In this document: positions 1 through 7,900 of the stretch, piece by piece
How the letters are laid out: the number at the start of each line of letters is the position of its first letter
How positions within the stretch are numbered: the first letter of the stretch is position 1
NCBI RefSeq assembly: GCF_028283785.1
Contig: NZ_JAPWKB010000011.1
Coordinates: forward strand, 1 to 64,000
From: Paraburkholderia sp.
GTDB lineage: Bacteria; Pseudomonadota; Gammaproteobacteria; Burkholderiales; Burkholderiaceae
Reading direction: 5' to 3'
DNA length: 64,000 nt
Translations under genes and position numbers: made by a program
Notes under the pieces: model-generated
Databases searched by the model: none
What the model was told of the DNA's origin: nothing
What the model saw: only the letters and a program-made list of their open reading frames with translations

Positions 1-66
1 CGCGTTTACACCGCTCACTCCGTAGCGAGTGGCGTTTATTCATTATCGGGTAGTGGACCGCGCACG
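1..66. repeat. Left copy of a 66-bp inverted repeat
   Basis: The reverse complement of this stretch reappears at 3287-3351 with few differences. Both copies contain the hairpin core CGCCACTC-N6-GAGTGGCG (imperfect here, perfect at 3320-3341). The repeat may extend beyond the window start. Together the copies bracket the IS1111-group and IS256-family elements. Confidence 0.8.
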
Positions 67-242
67 ATTTGAGTTGCCGCACCGTTTGCCTTGGTGACAA
101 ATGGTATGGACGCCTCCTCCCCGCGAGGGCTGCTGATCGAATGGTCGGGGCGCGACCAGGAAGGTGGGTTCTCGCAACCGACGGCCTCAGATGTGCCAGA
201 GTGGAAGTTGGGCAACGTACCACTTGAGGAAGGAGAACCCAA

Positions 243-1268
243 ATGAAGCTTACTCCGGTTGGTGTCGATATTGCGAAGCAGGTGTTCCAGGTCCACTGGG
301 TTGATCCGCAAAACAGGCGAGGTCGTCAGCCGGCAGATCCGACGCGCCACGTTTCTGTCGCACTTTGCAAATCGCGCGCCGTGCCTGATCGGCATGGAAG
401 CGTGTGGCGGTTCCCAGCACTGGGCGCGTCATCTGGAGCAGATGGGTCATCAGGTGAAGTTGATGCCGGGCCAGGCGGTCAAGGCGTTTGTGAGCGGTAA
501 CAAGATCGACGTGGCTGATGCACGGGCAATCTGGACCGCGGTACAGCAGTCGGGCGTGAGGTCCGTGACGGTCAAGACTGAATCGCAGCAGGCCGTGCTG
601 GCATTGCACCTGATGCGCCAGCAACTGATCAGGTTTCGCACGATGCAGATCATTGGATTGCGTGGGCTGCTGACGGAATACGGTGAAGTGATGGCGTAAG
701 GCCGCGCTGCGCTGAACTGGGCGATGGCTGATGTGCTGGCGCGCCTGGAGGCGCGTTTGCCCACGATGCTGGTGGACACGCTGCGTGAGCAGTGGCATGG
801 GTTTGACGTTCTCGACGAGCAGATTGCGCGAATCGAACGCCGCAATTTCCGGACTGGATGAAGGAAGAGCGTGCCTGCCGGCAGATCGCCGACATTCCCG
901 GCGTCGGGCTGCTGACAGCGACCGCTGCTGTGGCGACGATGGGCGACCCCAAAGCGTTTCATTCAGGACGTGAGTTTGCGGCCTGGCTGGGTCTGGTGCC
1001 CAGACAGACCGGCACCGGTGGCAGGATCAGACTGCATGATCAGCAAACGCGGTAATGTGTATCTGCGCACACTGCTGATCCACGGTGCACGATCGGTGCT
1101 CGCGCGCGTGAAAGAGCCGTGCCCGTGGATCGAGCAGTTGGGCCGGCGGCGCCTGTATAACGTGGTAATCGTTGCGTTGGCCAACCCAAGATGGCCCGAA
1201 CGATTTGGGCGCTGCTGGCGCACGGGCGTACGTACGAGAAAGGCTATGTGAGTACGCGAGCGGCGTAA
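243..1268 (+). pseudogene. IS1111-group transposase pseudogene, multiply frameshifted
   Basis: Translation begins at ATG 243 behind the Shine-Dalgarno AAGGAGA and gives MKLTPVGVDIAKQVFQVHW, the N-terminal RuvC-like strand with its first Asp. The frame then changes near 305-320 and continues with the MEACGG motif and the VADARAIW acidic motif. A stop at 697-699 interrupts it. The frame changes again near 850 into IPGVGLLTATAAVATMGDP and GREFAAWLGLVP (the IS116/IS110/IS902 C-terminal domain), again near 1035, and again near 1190 before the end YVSTRAA. An intact protein would be about 340 residues. At least five lesions make it a pseudogene. Family assignment is secure. Confidence 0.88.
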
Positions 1269-1527
1269 GCGCTGCAATGACTGAATAAACCGGTTTTGCA
1301 GGGGAGATGGGATGTCAGCGGTTGCGCAAGGTAATTGAGTGTGATGGCACACAGGTCAGACCGGGACTCACCAAACCTGAACTGCCTTGCGGGCTAACAG
1401 CCCGTGTGTCAAGTGAGGCGTGAGCCAGCGGATTCCATCGAGGCCAGCGGGTTCGACCTGCAACAAGGCCGGATATAAAGCCGCAGCCTTCCTGTCTACC
1501 AACACACACGAAATCCCTTGGCAAACG
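1269..1527 (+). ncRNA. Right non-coding end of the IS1111-group element, possible seekRNA locus
   Basis: No credible gene fits between the transposase end and the right subterminal repeat. In IS1111-group elements this right non-coding segment is where the target-specifying RNA (seekRNA) is encoded, while the IS110 group carries its RNA on the left. Short complementary stretches occur, for example GCGGGCTAACAGCCCG near 1390-1405, which can form a small hairpin. No guide-target match could be read, because the original target is not recognisable. The call rests on position and family, not on a decoded RNA. Confidence 0.35.
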
Positions 1528-1691
1528 GGAGGCGTCCATATAAAGGCAGTCATTCGTTCCGGCTGTTCGCTCCGCGACAGCCGTTGGGCACAGCCCCGTC
1601 TTTATCTCTTGGCGCCATTCGCGCGCTGCACTCCGTTTGTCACAATACCCATTTTTCTGGCATGCGCCGGTCTGGTCGCGCGCGCAAAAAT

Positions 1692-3019
1692 GAGCCTGTA
1701 AGCGATTTTGTGTCTGCGAGTCATATGATTGCCCGTAACGGGCCAAGGAGAGTCATATGGCAACGCGCAAGACGAGGAGCCGGTTCGATCCGGCGGTGCT
1801 GGACGAACTGCTCAAGGGGCAGGATCCGCAGACGGTCCTGCGTTCGCAGGGCCTGCTCGGCGAACTCAAGAAGGCGCTGGCCGAGCGCATGCTCAACGCC
1901 GAGATGGACGTGCATCTGGACCAGCCGCTCGAGCACGACGCGGGCAACCACCGCAACGGATCGAGCGCGAAGACCGTGCTCAGCGAGGACGGCCCGCTGG
2001 AGCTGGCGATTCCCCGCGATCGCCACGGCCGCTTTGATCCGGCGCTCATCGGCAAATACCAGCGCCGCTTTCCCGGCTTCGACCAGAAGATCATCGCGCT
2101 GTACGCGCGCGGCATGAGTACGCGCGATATCCAGGCCCACGTGGCCGAACTCTACGGCCTGGAGATCTCGCCCGAGCTGGTGTCGGCGGTCACCGACGCG
2201 GTGCTCGACGAGGTCCGGGCCTGGCAGGAGCGCCCGCTCGATCCGGTGTATGCGCTGGTCTATTTCGATGCGCTGCGCGTGAAGATCCGCGATGAGGGGC
2301 TGGTGCGCAACAAGGCCGTGTATCTGGCCATCGGCGTGAACTGTGAGGGCTACCGCGACGTGCTGGGCATCTGGATCGAGCACACCGAGGGCGCCCGGTT
2401 CTGGCTCAGGGTGATGAGCGAGCTGAAGGCGCGCGGCACGCGCGACATCCTGATCGCGGTGGTCGACGGGCTCAAGGGGTTTCCGGAGGCGATCGTGTCG
2501 GTGTTCCCGCAGACGGTGGTCCAGACCTGCATCGTGCACCTGCTGCGCAACTCGATGCAGTTCGCCACCTGGAAGGAGCGCGCCGCGCTGGCCGCCGCGC
2601 TCAGGCCGGTCTACACCGCAACGGGCGCCGAGGCGGCCGAACAGGAACTGGCGCGCTTCGAGGCCGGCGAGTGGGGCCAGCGCTACCGGGCGATCGTGCC
2701 GATGTGGCGACGGCAGTGGGAAGAGGTCGTGCCGTTCTTTGCGTTCACCGCGCCGGTGCGCACGCTGATCTACACGACCAACGCGATCGAGAGCCTGCAC
2801 AGCCAGGTGCGCAAATCGATCCGCAACAAGGGCCACTTTCCATCCGACGAAGCCGCGCTCAAACTCATCTGGCTGAGCCTGCGCTACATCGTCGGCAAGT
2901 GGACCAACCGGCCCCTGTGCTGGAGCGCGGCGCGAACGGAGTTCGCCATCCAGTTTGAAGACCGCTTTACTGTCGGGCCATGAGTACCATGACTCGCACA
3001 CAAAATTTCTGAAAGGCTC
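1692..3019 (+). mobile_element. IS256-family insertion sequence with 8-bp target duplication
   Basis: The element has imperfect terminal inverted repeats of about 30 bp. The left end starts GAGCCTGTAAG and runs into ATTTTGTGT..GCGAGTCAT by 1724. The right end, 2989-3019, is its reverse complement with a few mismatches. It is flanked by the direct repeat GCAAAAAT at 1684-1691 and 3020-3027, the 8-bp duplication typical of this family. Length is 1328 bp with one full-length transposase. The conserved duplication suggests a fairly recent insertion. It lies in the non-coding flank of the older IS1111-group element. Confidence 0.93.
1757..2983 (+). CDS. IS256-family (Mutator-type) transposase
   Basis: This 408-residue DDE transposase is the length usual for IS256/Mutator enzymes, which cut and paste or copy an element through a circular intermediate. 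Catalytic residues are read as D171 (VYFDALRVK), D237 (VVDGLKG) and E345 (TTNAIESLH), with the family CxxH motif at C258-H261. The start ATG at 1757 has a Shine-Dalgarno-like AAGGAGAG just upstream, and the left inverted repeat lies about 35 bp before it. The frame is intact. The extreme C-terminus (after NRPL) departs from the usual family ending but sits just inside the right inverted repeat. Confidence 0.95.
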   Translation: MATRKTRSRFDPAVLDELLKGQDPQTVLRSQGLLGELKKALAERMLNAEMDVHLDQPLEHDAGNHRNGSSAKTVLSEDGPLELAIPRDRHGRFDPALIGKYQRRFPGFDQKIIALYARGMSTRDIQAHVAELYGLEISPELVSAVTDAVLDEVRAWQERPLDPVYALVYFDALRVKIRDEGLVRNKAVYLAIGVNCEGYRDVLGIWIEHTEGARFWLRVMSELKARGTRDILIAVVDGLKGFPEAIVSVFPQTVVQTCIVHLLRNSMQFATWKERAALAAALRPVYTATGAEAAEQELARFEAGEWGQRYRAIVPMWRRQWEEVVPFFAFTAPVRTLIYTTNAIESLHSQVRKSIRNKGHFPSDEAALKLIWLSLRYIVGKWTNRPLCWSAARTEFAIQFEDRFTVGP

Positions 3020-3027
3020 GCAAAAAT

Positions 3028-3286
3028 TCCTGGCAACCCGGAACGTCGAAACCGTCGTGAAGGATGGGTGAATGCCGCGGCGCAAATCGGGCTTTGTGGA
3101 GGAGGCCGGAACCGTCGTGAAGGCACCCAAATCAGGTGGCGCAAACCGGGCTTTTAGCTGGGCGCGGAACCGTCGAAGAGGCGGCCAGGACGTGGCAAAA
3201 ATGGGTTGTTGAAGTGGGCTACCGCCGCGAAGCGGGCGGGATGTGCGGGCGCGGACCACCGGGAAAAACGGACCGGCCACTCCAAA
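3028..3286. repeat. Non-coding stretch with degenerate 60-bp direct repeats
   Basis: No gene is visible. The string AACCGTCGTGAAGG occurs at 3050 and 3110, and a related AACCGTCGAAG at 3168, each followed by a similar GGCGCAAAYCGGGCTTT segment in the first two copies. This gives a period of about 60 bp over two and a half copies. Repeated end sequences of this sort occur in some insertion-sequence families such as IS21, so this may be the abandoned end of another element. That is inference only. Confidence 0.45.
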
Positions 3287-3351
3287 CGTGCGCGGTCCAC
3301 TACCCGAAAATTGATAGACGCCACTCGCTACGGAGTGGCGGTGTAAACGCG
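3287..3351. repeat. Right copy of the 66-bp inverted repeat
   Basis: This is the reverse complement of 1-66 with few mismatches. It contains a perfect 8-bp stem (CGCCACTC, 6-base loop, GAGTGGCG). It abuts the interrupted palindromic repeat into which the IS110-group element is inserted. Confidence 0.8.
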
Positions 3352-3367
3352 CTTTCTTTTGCCTACT
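3352..3367. repeat. Left part of a dispersed palindromic repeat split by the IS110-group element
   Basis: CTTTCTTTTGCCTACT ends here at the CT core dinucleotide (3366-3367). The rest resumes at 4516-4545. Joined across the element the sequence reads CCTACTTTTCTTTGC, which pairs perfectly over 15 bp with GCAAAGAAAAGTAGG at 4531-4545. The split is therefore visible as a hairpin whose outer six bases lie on the far side of the element. Confidence 0.75.
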
Positions 3368-3378
3368 TGTATATTGAG

Positions 3379-3540
3379 GACGTGGCGCTGACCTGATCAG
3401 TCTTCGTCACAGAGGCAGTCAGTTCGTTTCGCCTACAGGGTCTTCGAACCCGTAGAAAAGCCTGGAACGGCTGCCTCTTTCATCCCCTGAACCCGAACAG
3501 TTGACTGAGCTCAAAGCTCGAATTCACGCAAGTATGGGTG
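3379..3540 (+). ncRNA. Predicted IS110 bridge RNA with readable target and donor loops
   Basis: A 5' stem-loop is formed by GACG 3379-3382 with CGTC 3405-3408, enclosing CTGA/TCAG. The target loop is closed by AGAGGCAG 3411-3418 with CTGCCTCT 3471-3478 and by GTTC 3422-3425 with GAAC 3465-3468. It holds GCCTAC (3431-3436), identical to the left target half, and AGAAAAG (3454-3460), the reverse complement of the right target half CTTTTCT. An apical hairpin GGGT/ACCC (3438-3451) separates them. Downstream, ACAGTTG (3497-3503) equals the last seven bases of the right end (4509-4515), a small hairpin GAGCT/AGCTC follows (3507-3519), and CAAG (3529-3532) complements CTTG at the left-end junction. 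This order is what the IS621 bridge RNA model predicts. The right donor guide is the weakest match. Confidence 0.72.
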
Positions 3541-3545
3541 CCGCG

Positions 3546-4500
3546 ATGACTATGCAAAACACGTCTTCTACCTTCCACGTCGGTATCGATGTCAGTGGCA
3601 AGTTCCTCGATATCGCCGTCCTCGAAACCGCTGAAACCTTCCGCGTCGATAACCAGCCCCACGCCATCGACGAACTCGTCGCGTGCATGCTCACGCTCGA
3701 CCCCGCCCTGATCGTCATGGAAGCCACCGGCAAGCTCGAACTCGCCGTCCTGTCCGCCATGCTGATGGCCGGCCTGCCCGCCGTCGCAGTCAATCCCCGC
3801 AACGTTCGCGCCTTTGCCCACGCCACCGGCCAGCGCGCCAAGACCGACCGGATCGACTCGCTGCTCATCGCCCGCTACGCCCAGGCCGTCAAGCCGCCTG
3901 TGCGCCCCCCTCACCGACGGGCACACCCAGCAGTTGCAGGCCTTGCTGCTGCGACGCCTGCAACTGCTCGAGATGCTCAATGCCGAGGTAGCGCGCCTGC
4001 GACGCGCCCATCCCGCCACGCGCCCCAGTCTGCGCGAGAACATCAAGTGGCTCAGCCAGCAGGTCCATATCGCTGACCTCGATATCGGCGCCTTCGTGCG
4101 CGCCTGTCCCGCCTGGCAGGACAAGGAGGCCCTGCTGCGCTCCGTGCCCGGTGTCGGCCCGACCATCTCCGCCACGCTGCTCGCATTTCTGCCCGAACTG
4201 GGCTCGCTCGATAACCGCGAAATCGCTTCGCTCGCCGGACTCGCGCCGTTCAATTGCGACAGCGGCGCACGCAAGGGCAAACGCCGTATCGCGGGCGGGC
4301 GCATCGCCGTGCGACGCGTCCTCTACATGGCCTGCATCAGCGGCCAGCGGTGGAACGCCACCATCAAGGCGCTGAACACGCGCCTGCTCGCCGCCGGCAA
4401 ACCCTTCAAGGTCGCCATCACCGCCTGCATGCGCCGTCTGCTCGTCATGCTCAATGCCATGGTGCGCGATTCCGCACCCTGGAATCCCATTGCCGCTTGA
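3546..4500 (+). pseudogene. IS110-group transposase with one frameshift
   Basis: Starting at ATG 3546 the N-terminal half shows the RuvC-like DEDD set: D15 (GIDVSGK), E59 (VMEATG), D101 and D104 (KTDRIDSLL). At a run of six C residues (3905-3910) the frame breaks. Removing one C would join ...KPPVRP to LTDGHTQQLQALLLRR and continue through the C-terminal domain (SVPGVGPTISATLLAFLPEL, then SLAGLAPFNCDSG with the family serine) to the stop at 4498-4500, giving about 317 residues. The lesion could be a real mutation, a homopolymer sequencing error, or slippage on C6. The TGA stop overlaps the -35-like TTGACG used by the predicted junction promoter. Confidence 0.85.
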
Positions 4501-4502
4501 CG
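4497..4502 (+). promoter_or_regulatory. -35 element of a predicted circular-junction promoter
   Basis: TTGACG lies at the right end of the IS110-group element and TATATT at 3370-3375 at its left end. If the excised element joins end to end with one CT core, the two hexamers are separated by exactly 17 bases and the start point would fall at about 3382, the beginning of the predicted bridge RNA. Junction promoters of this kind are known for IS110-family circles. The match is read by eye. Confidence 0.65.
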
Positions 4503-4515
4503 TTCAATACAGTTG

Positions 4516-4545
4516 CTTTTCTTTGCGCGAGCAAAGAAAAGTAGG
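4516..4545. repeat. Right part of the interrupted palindromic repeat
   Basis: CTTTTCTTTGC (4516-4526), loop GCGA, and GCAAAGAAAAG (4531-4541) form a perfect 11-bp stem. The right arm continues with TAGG to 4545, whose partner CCTA is at 3362-3365 across the element. It resembles a common intergenic palindrome of Burkholderia-type genomes and could also act as a terminator. Confidence 0.7.
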
Positions 4546-4564
4546 TGCGGTCCCGCACAGGGAC

Positions 4565-4740
4565 GATCCAGGCAGACCAGCGTGAAACCGGGACAAGCGA
4601 GCCGATCCAGGCAGACCAGCGTGAAACCGGGACAAGCGAGCCGATCCAGACAGACCAGCGCGAAACCGGGACGACCGAGTCGACCCAGGCAAACCACCGC
4701 AAACCCGGGACGACCGAGCCGACCGAGGCAAACCACCAAA
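4565..4740. repeat. 39-bp tandem repeat array, about 4.5 units
   Basis: Units begin at about 4565, 4604, 4643, 4682 and 4721 (partial) and follow the pattern GATCCAGGCAGACCAGC..GAAACCGGGAC. The first two units are nearly identical and later ones diverge steadily. As 39 is a multiple of three, several frames stay open and encode 13-residue repeats such as RSRQTSVKPGQAS, but no frame has a convincing start or homology. Treated as a non-coding minisatellite. The rest of 4742-4970 shows no gene or clear signal. Confidence 0.85.
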
Positions 4741-4970
4741 CCCCACCCCCACCCCCATTCCTGTCATTTCCGCCATTTTCGCGCCATGCAGCGGTTGGCA
4801 CCCATCCACTAGCATAGACTCCGACAAGGGAACAAGCGCGCACCGCGCGGCCAGCTATCATCCGGCCGCCGCGTCAAGCCAAAGAAAACCCCGAGTCCTC
4901 GAGCCCCATCGCTTGAGTCAATAATCACACGAAACCAGGCGCCCCCGGCGCATCCTTTAGGCGCGTCTCA

Positions 4971-7900
4971 ATGTGGATTGTCAACGTTGCGCTCAAGCGG
5001 CCATACACGTTCATCGTGATGGCAATCATGATCCTGCTGGCGACGCCGTTCGTTTTGCTCACCACGCCGGTCGACGTGCTCCCGGAAATCAATATTCCAG
5101 TGGTCAGCATCATCTGGAATTACACGGGCCTGTCCGCCGAGGATATGGCCAACCGCATCACGTCGGTCAACGAACGTAGCATCACCACGACGGTCAACGA
5201 CATCGAGCACATCGAGTCGCAATCGCTCGCGGGCATCGCGATCATCAAGCTGTTCCTGCAACCCACCGCGAATATCCAGACCGCTATCGCCCAAACGGTC
5301 GCGGTCGAGCAGGCACAGCTCAGACAGATGCCGCCCGGTGCCACGCCGCCACTCGTGATCAGCTACTCGGCGTCGAGCATTCCCGTGATCCAGCTGGGCC
5401 TGTCCAGCCCCAAACTGTCCGAACAGGCACTCAACGACACGGCGCTCAACTTCCTGCGCCCGCAACTGGTCACGATTCCCGGCGCGTCGGTGCCGTATCC
5501 GTATGGCGGCAAGTCGCGTCTGATTTCCGTCGACCTCGACACCCGCGCGCTACTCGCAAAAGGACTGACGCCGTCGGATGTGGTCGGGGCGTTCAACGCG
5601 CAAAACCTGATCCTGCCAACCGGTACGGCCAAAATCGGATCGCGTGAATACACGATCGACATGAACGGCTCGCCGTCCACGCTCGAAGGTCTCAACGATA
5701 TCCCCGTGCGCACGCTCAACGGCGCCACCACGTATTTGCGCGAAGTCGCACACGTGCGCGACGGCTTCTCGCCGCAGACCAATATCGTCAGGCAGAACGG
5801 CCGGCGCGGCGTGTTGATGTCGGTGCTTAAAAACGGCAGTGCTTCGACGCTCGCGATCGTCGATACGCTGCATAAGCTGCTGCCCAATGCGCGCGCTGCA
5901 TTGCCTCCTGAACTGAGCATCACTGCGCTGTTCGATCAATCGGTATTCGTCAAGGCAGCGGTGCAGGGCGTGGTGCGCGAAGCATTGATCGCGGCGGCGC
6001 TGACCGCGGCGATGATCCTGCTGTTCCTCGGCAACTGGCGCAGTACCTGCATCATCGCAGTGTCGATTCCGCTGTCGATCCTCACGTCGCTGATCGCGCT
6101 GCACGCGCTCGGCCAGACCATCAACATCATGACGCTCGGCGGCCTCGCGCTCGCGGTCGGGATTCTCGTCGACGATGCGACGGTGACGATCGAAAACATC
6201 GAGCGGCACCTGCATATGGGCACGAATCTGCACGACGCGATCCTCGAAGGCGCGGGTGAAATCGCAGTTCCGGCGCTGGTGTCGACGCTGTGTATCTGTA
6301 TCGTGTTCGTGCCGATGTTCTTCCTCACGGGCGTCGCGCGCTTTCTGTTCGTGCCGCTGGCCGAAGCGGTGGTGTTCGCGATGCTGGCGTCGTACGTGCT
6401 TTCCAGAACCCTGGTGCCGACGCTCGCAATGCTGTTGATGGGACACGCGCATCAACCGAAAGAAGGCGCGAAGCCGAATCTGTTCATGCGTCTCTACCGT
6501 CGTTTCGACCGCGGTTTCGAACGCATGCGCGGCGGATACATCGTGATCCTGAGCAGTCTGCTGGTGCGGCGCCGGATGTTCGCGAGCTTGTTTCTCGGCT
6601 TCTGCGTCGTGTCGATGGCGCTGGTTTTCGCGCTCGGCGAAGACTTCTTTCCGAGCGTCGATGCGGGCAATATCCGCCTGCACATGCGGGCGCCGACCGG
6701 CACGCGCATCGAAGAAACCGCGCGTCTCGCCGACGAAGTCGAGAAGGTGGTTCGAGAAGTCGTGCCCGAGCACGAACTCGGCACGATCCTCGATAACCTC
6801 GGCTTGCCGTACAGCGGTATCAATCTGTCGTATAGCAACTCGGGCACGATCGGTACGCTCGACGGCGAGATCCAGATTGCACTGAACGAAGACCATAAAC
6901 CGACGGCCATGTACGTCGACAAGTTGCGGGCGTTGTTGCCGCAACGTTTCCCGGGCGTCGAATTCTTCTTCCAGCCGGCCGATATCGTCACGCAGATTCT
7001 CAACTTCGGTTTGCCCGCGGCGGTCGATGTGCAGATCGCCGGTGCGGACCAGCAAGGCAATTTCGATGTCGCGCGCAAACTGATGAAACAAGTGCGGCAG
7101 ATTCCCGGCACCGTGGATACGCATATCCAGCAAAAACTCGACTCGCCCGCACTGAATCTGCAGATGGACCGCACGCGTTTGCAGCAATTGAATCTGAGTG
7201 CGAGCAACGTCGCGCAGAACCTGCTGATTTCACTGTCGGGCAGTTCGCAGACCTCGCCGGGGTTCTGGTTCAATAACCGCAACGGCGTCGAATACCAGGT
7301 CGGCGTGCAGACGCCGCAATACCAGATGTCGTCGATCGACGACCTGCTGCGCACGCCGGTGTCGAGCGCGGGCAGCACGGGGCCGACGCAACTCCTCGGC
7401 AACCTGGTCCAGGTCACGCCCAAGGCAAAATTCGCGGTGGTCACGCATTACGCAATCCGTCCGGTGATCGACGTGTACGTGAGCGTCGAGCGGCGCGATC
7501 TCGGCAGCGTGGCGGATCAGGTCGACAAGCTGGTGCAGCAGGCGCGCGCCACCTTGCCGCGCGGCAGCACGATCACCGTGCGCGGTCAGGTGCAAACCAT
7601 GCGCAGTTCGTATTTCGGGCTGGGCGTCGGTGTCGCGATGGCAATCGTGCTGGTGTATCTGCTGATCGTCGTGAACTTCCAGTCGTGGGTCGATCCGCTG
7701 ATCATCATCAGCGCATTGCCGGCCGCGCTCGCGGGCATCGTCTGGATGCTGTTCCTGACCGGCACGCATCTGAGCGTCCCCGCGTTGACCGGCGCGATCA
7801 TGACGATGGGCGTCGCGACCGCGAACAGTATCCTGATGGTGGCGTTCGCACGTCAGCGGCTGATGGCGGGCGCACCGCCGCTCACGGCCGCGCTCGAAGC

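Larger units (their letters stand above)
105..1540 (+). mobile_element. Decayed IS1111-group (IS110-family) insertion sequence
   Basis: A broken IS110-family transposase (243-1268) lies between matching subterminal inverted repeats: TATGGACGCCTCC at 105-117 and its reverse complement at 1528-1540. Subterminal rather than terminal repeats are characteristic of the IS1111 group. The transposase C-terminal signature ISKRGNVYLRTLLIHGAR also fits that group. True ends should lie a few bases outside the repeats, roughly 98 and 1543, but the exact junctions cannot be fixed because IS110-family elements leave no clear target duplication. The transposase has several frameshifts, so the element is probably not autonomous. 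Confidence 0.8.
3366..4517 (+). mobile_element. IS110-group insertion sequence inserted in a palindromic repeat
   Basis: The boundaries follow from restoring the interrupted hairpin: a CT dinucleotide sits at both edges (3366-3367 and 4516-4517). This matches the CT core described for IS110-group elements such as IS621. Removing one core plus the element (about 1150 bp) rebuilds a perfect 15-bp stem. The element has no terminal inverted repeats, as expected. It consists of a structured left non-coding end (3368-3545), one transposase (3546-4500, with a frameshift) and a very short right end (4501-4515). Confidence 0.85.

Noticed and set aside
1315..1746. Minus-strand frame of 143 codons
   Set aside because: It lies over the IS1111-group right end and into the IS256-family left end, so it is not a gene of either element.
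1721..3280. 519-codon minus-strand frame across the IS256-family element
   Set aside because: Antisense to an intact transposase; Arg/His-rich with no family match.
4565..4740. CRISPR array
   Set aside because: Units are contiguous 39-bp tandem copies without unique spacers, and no cas genes are near.
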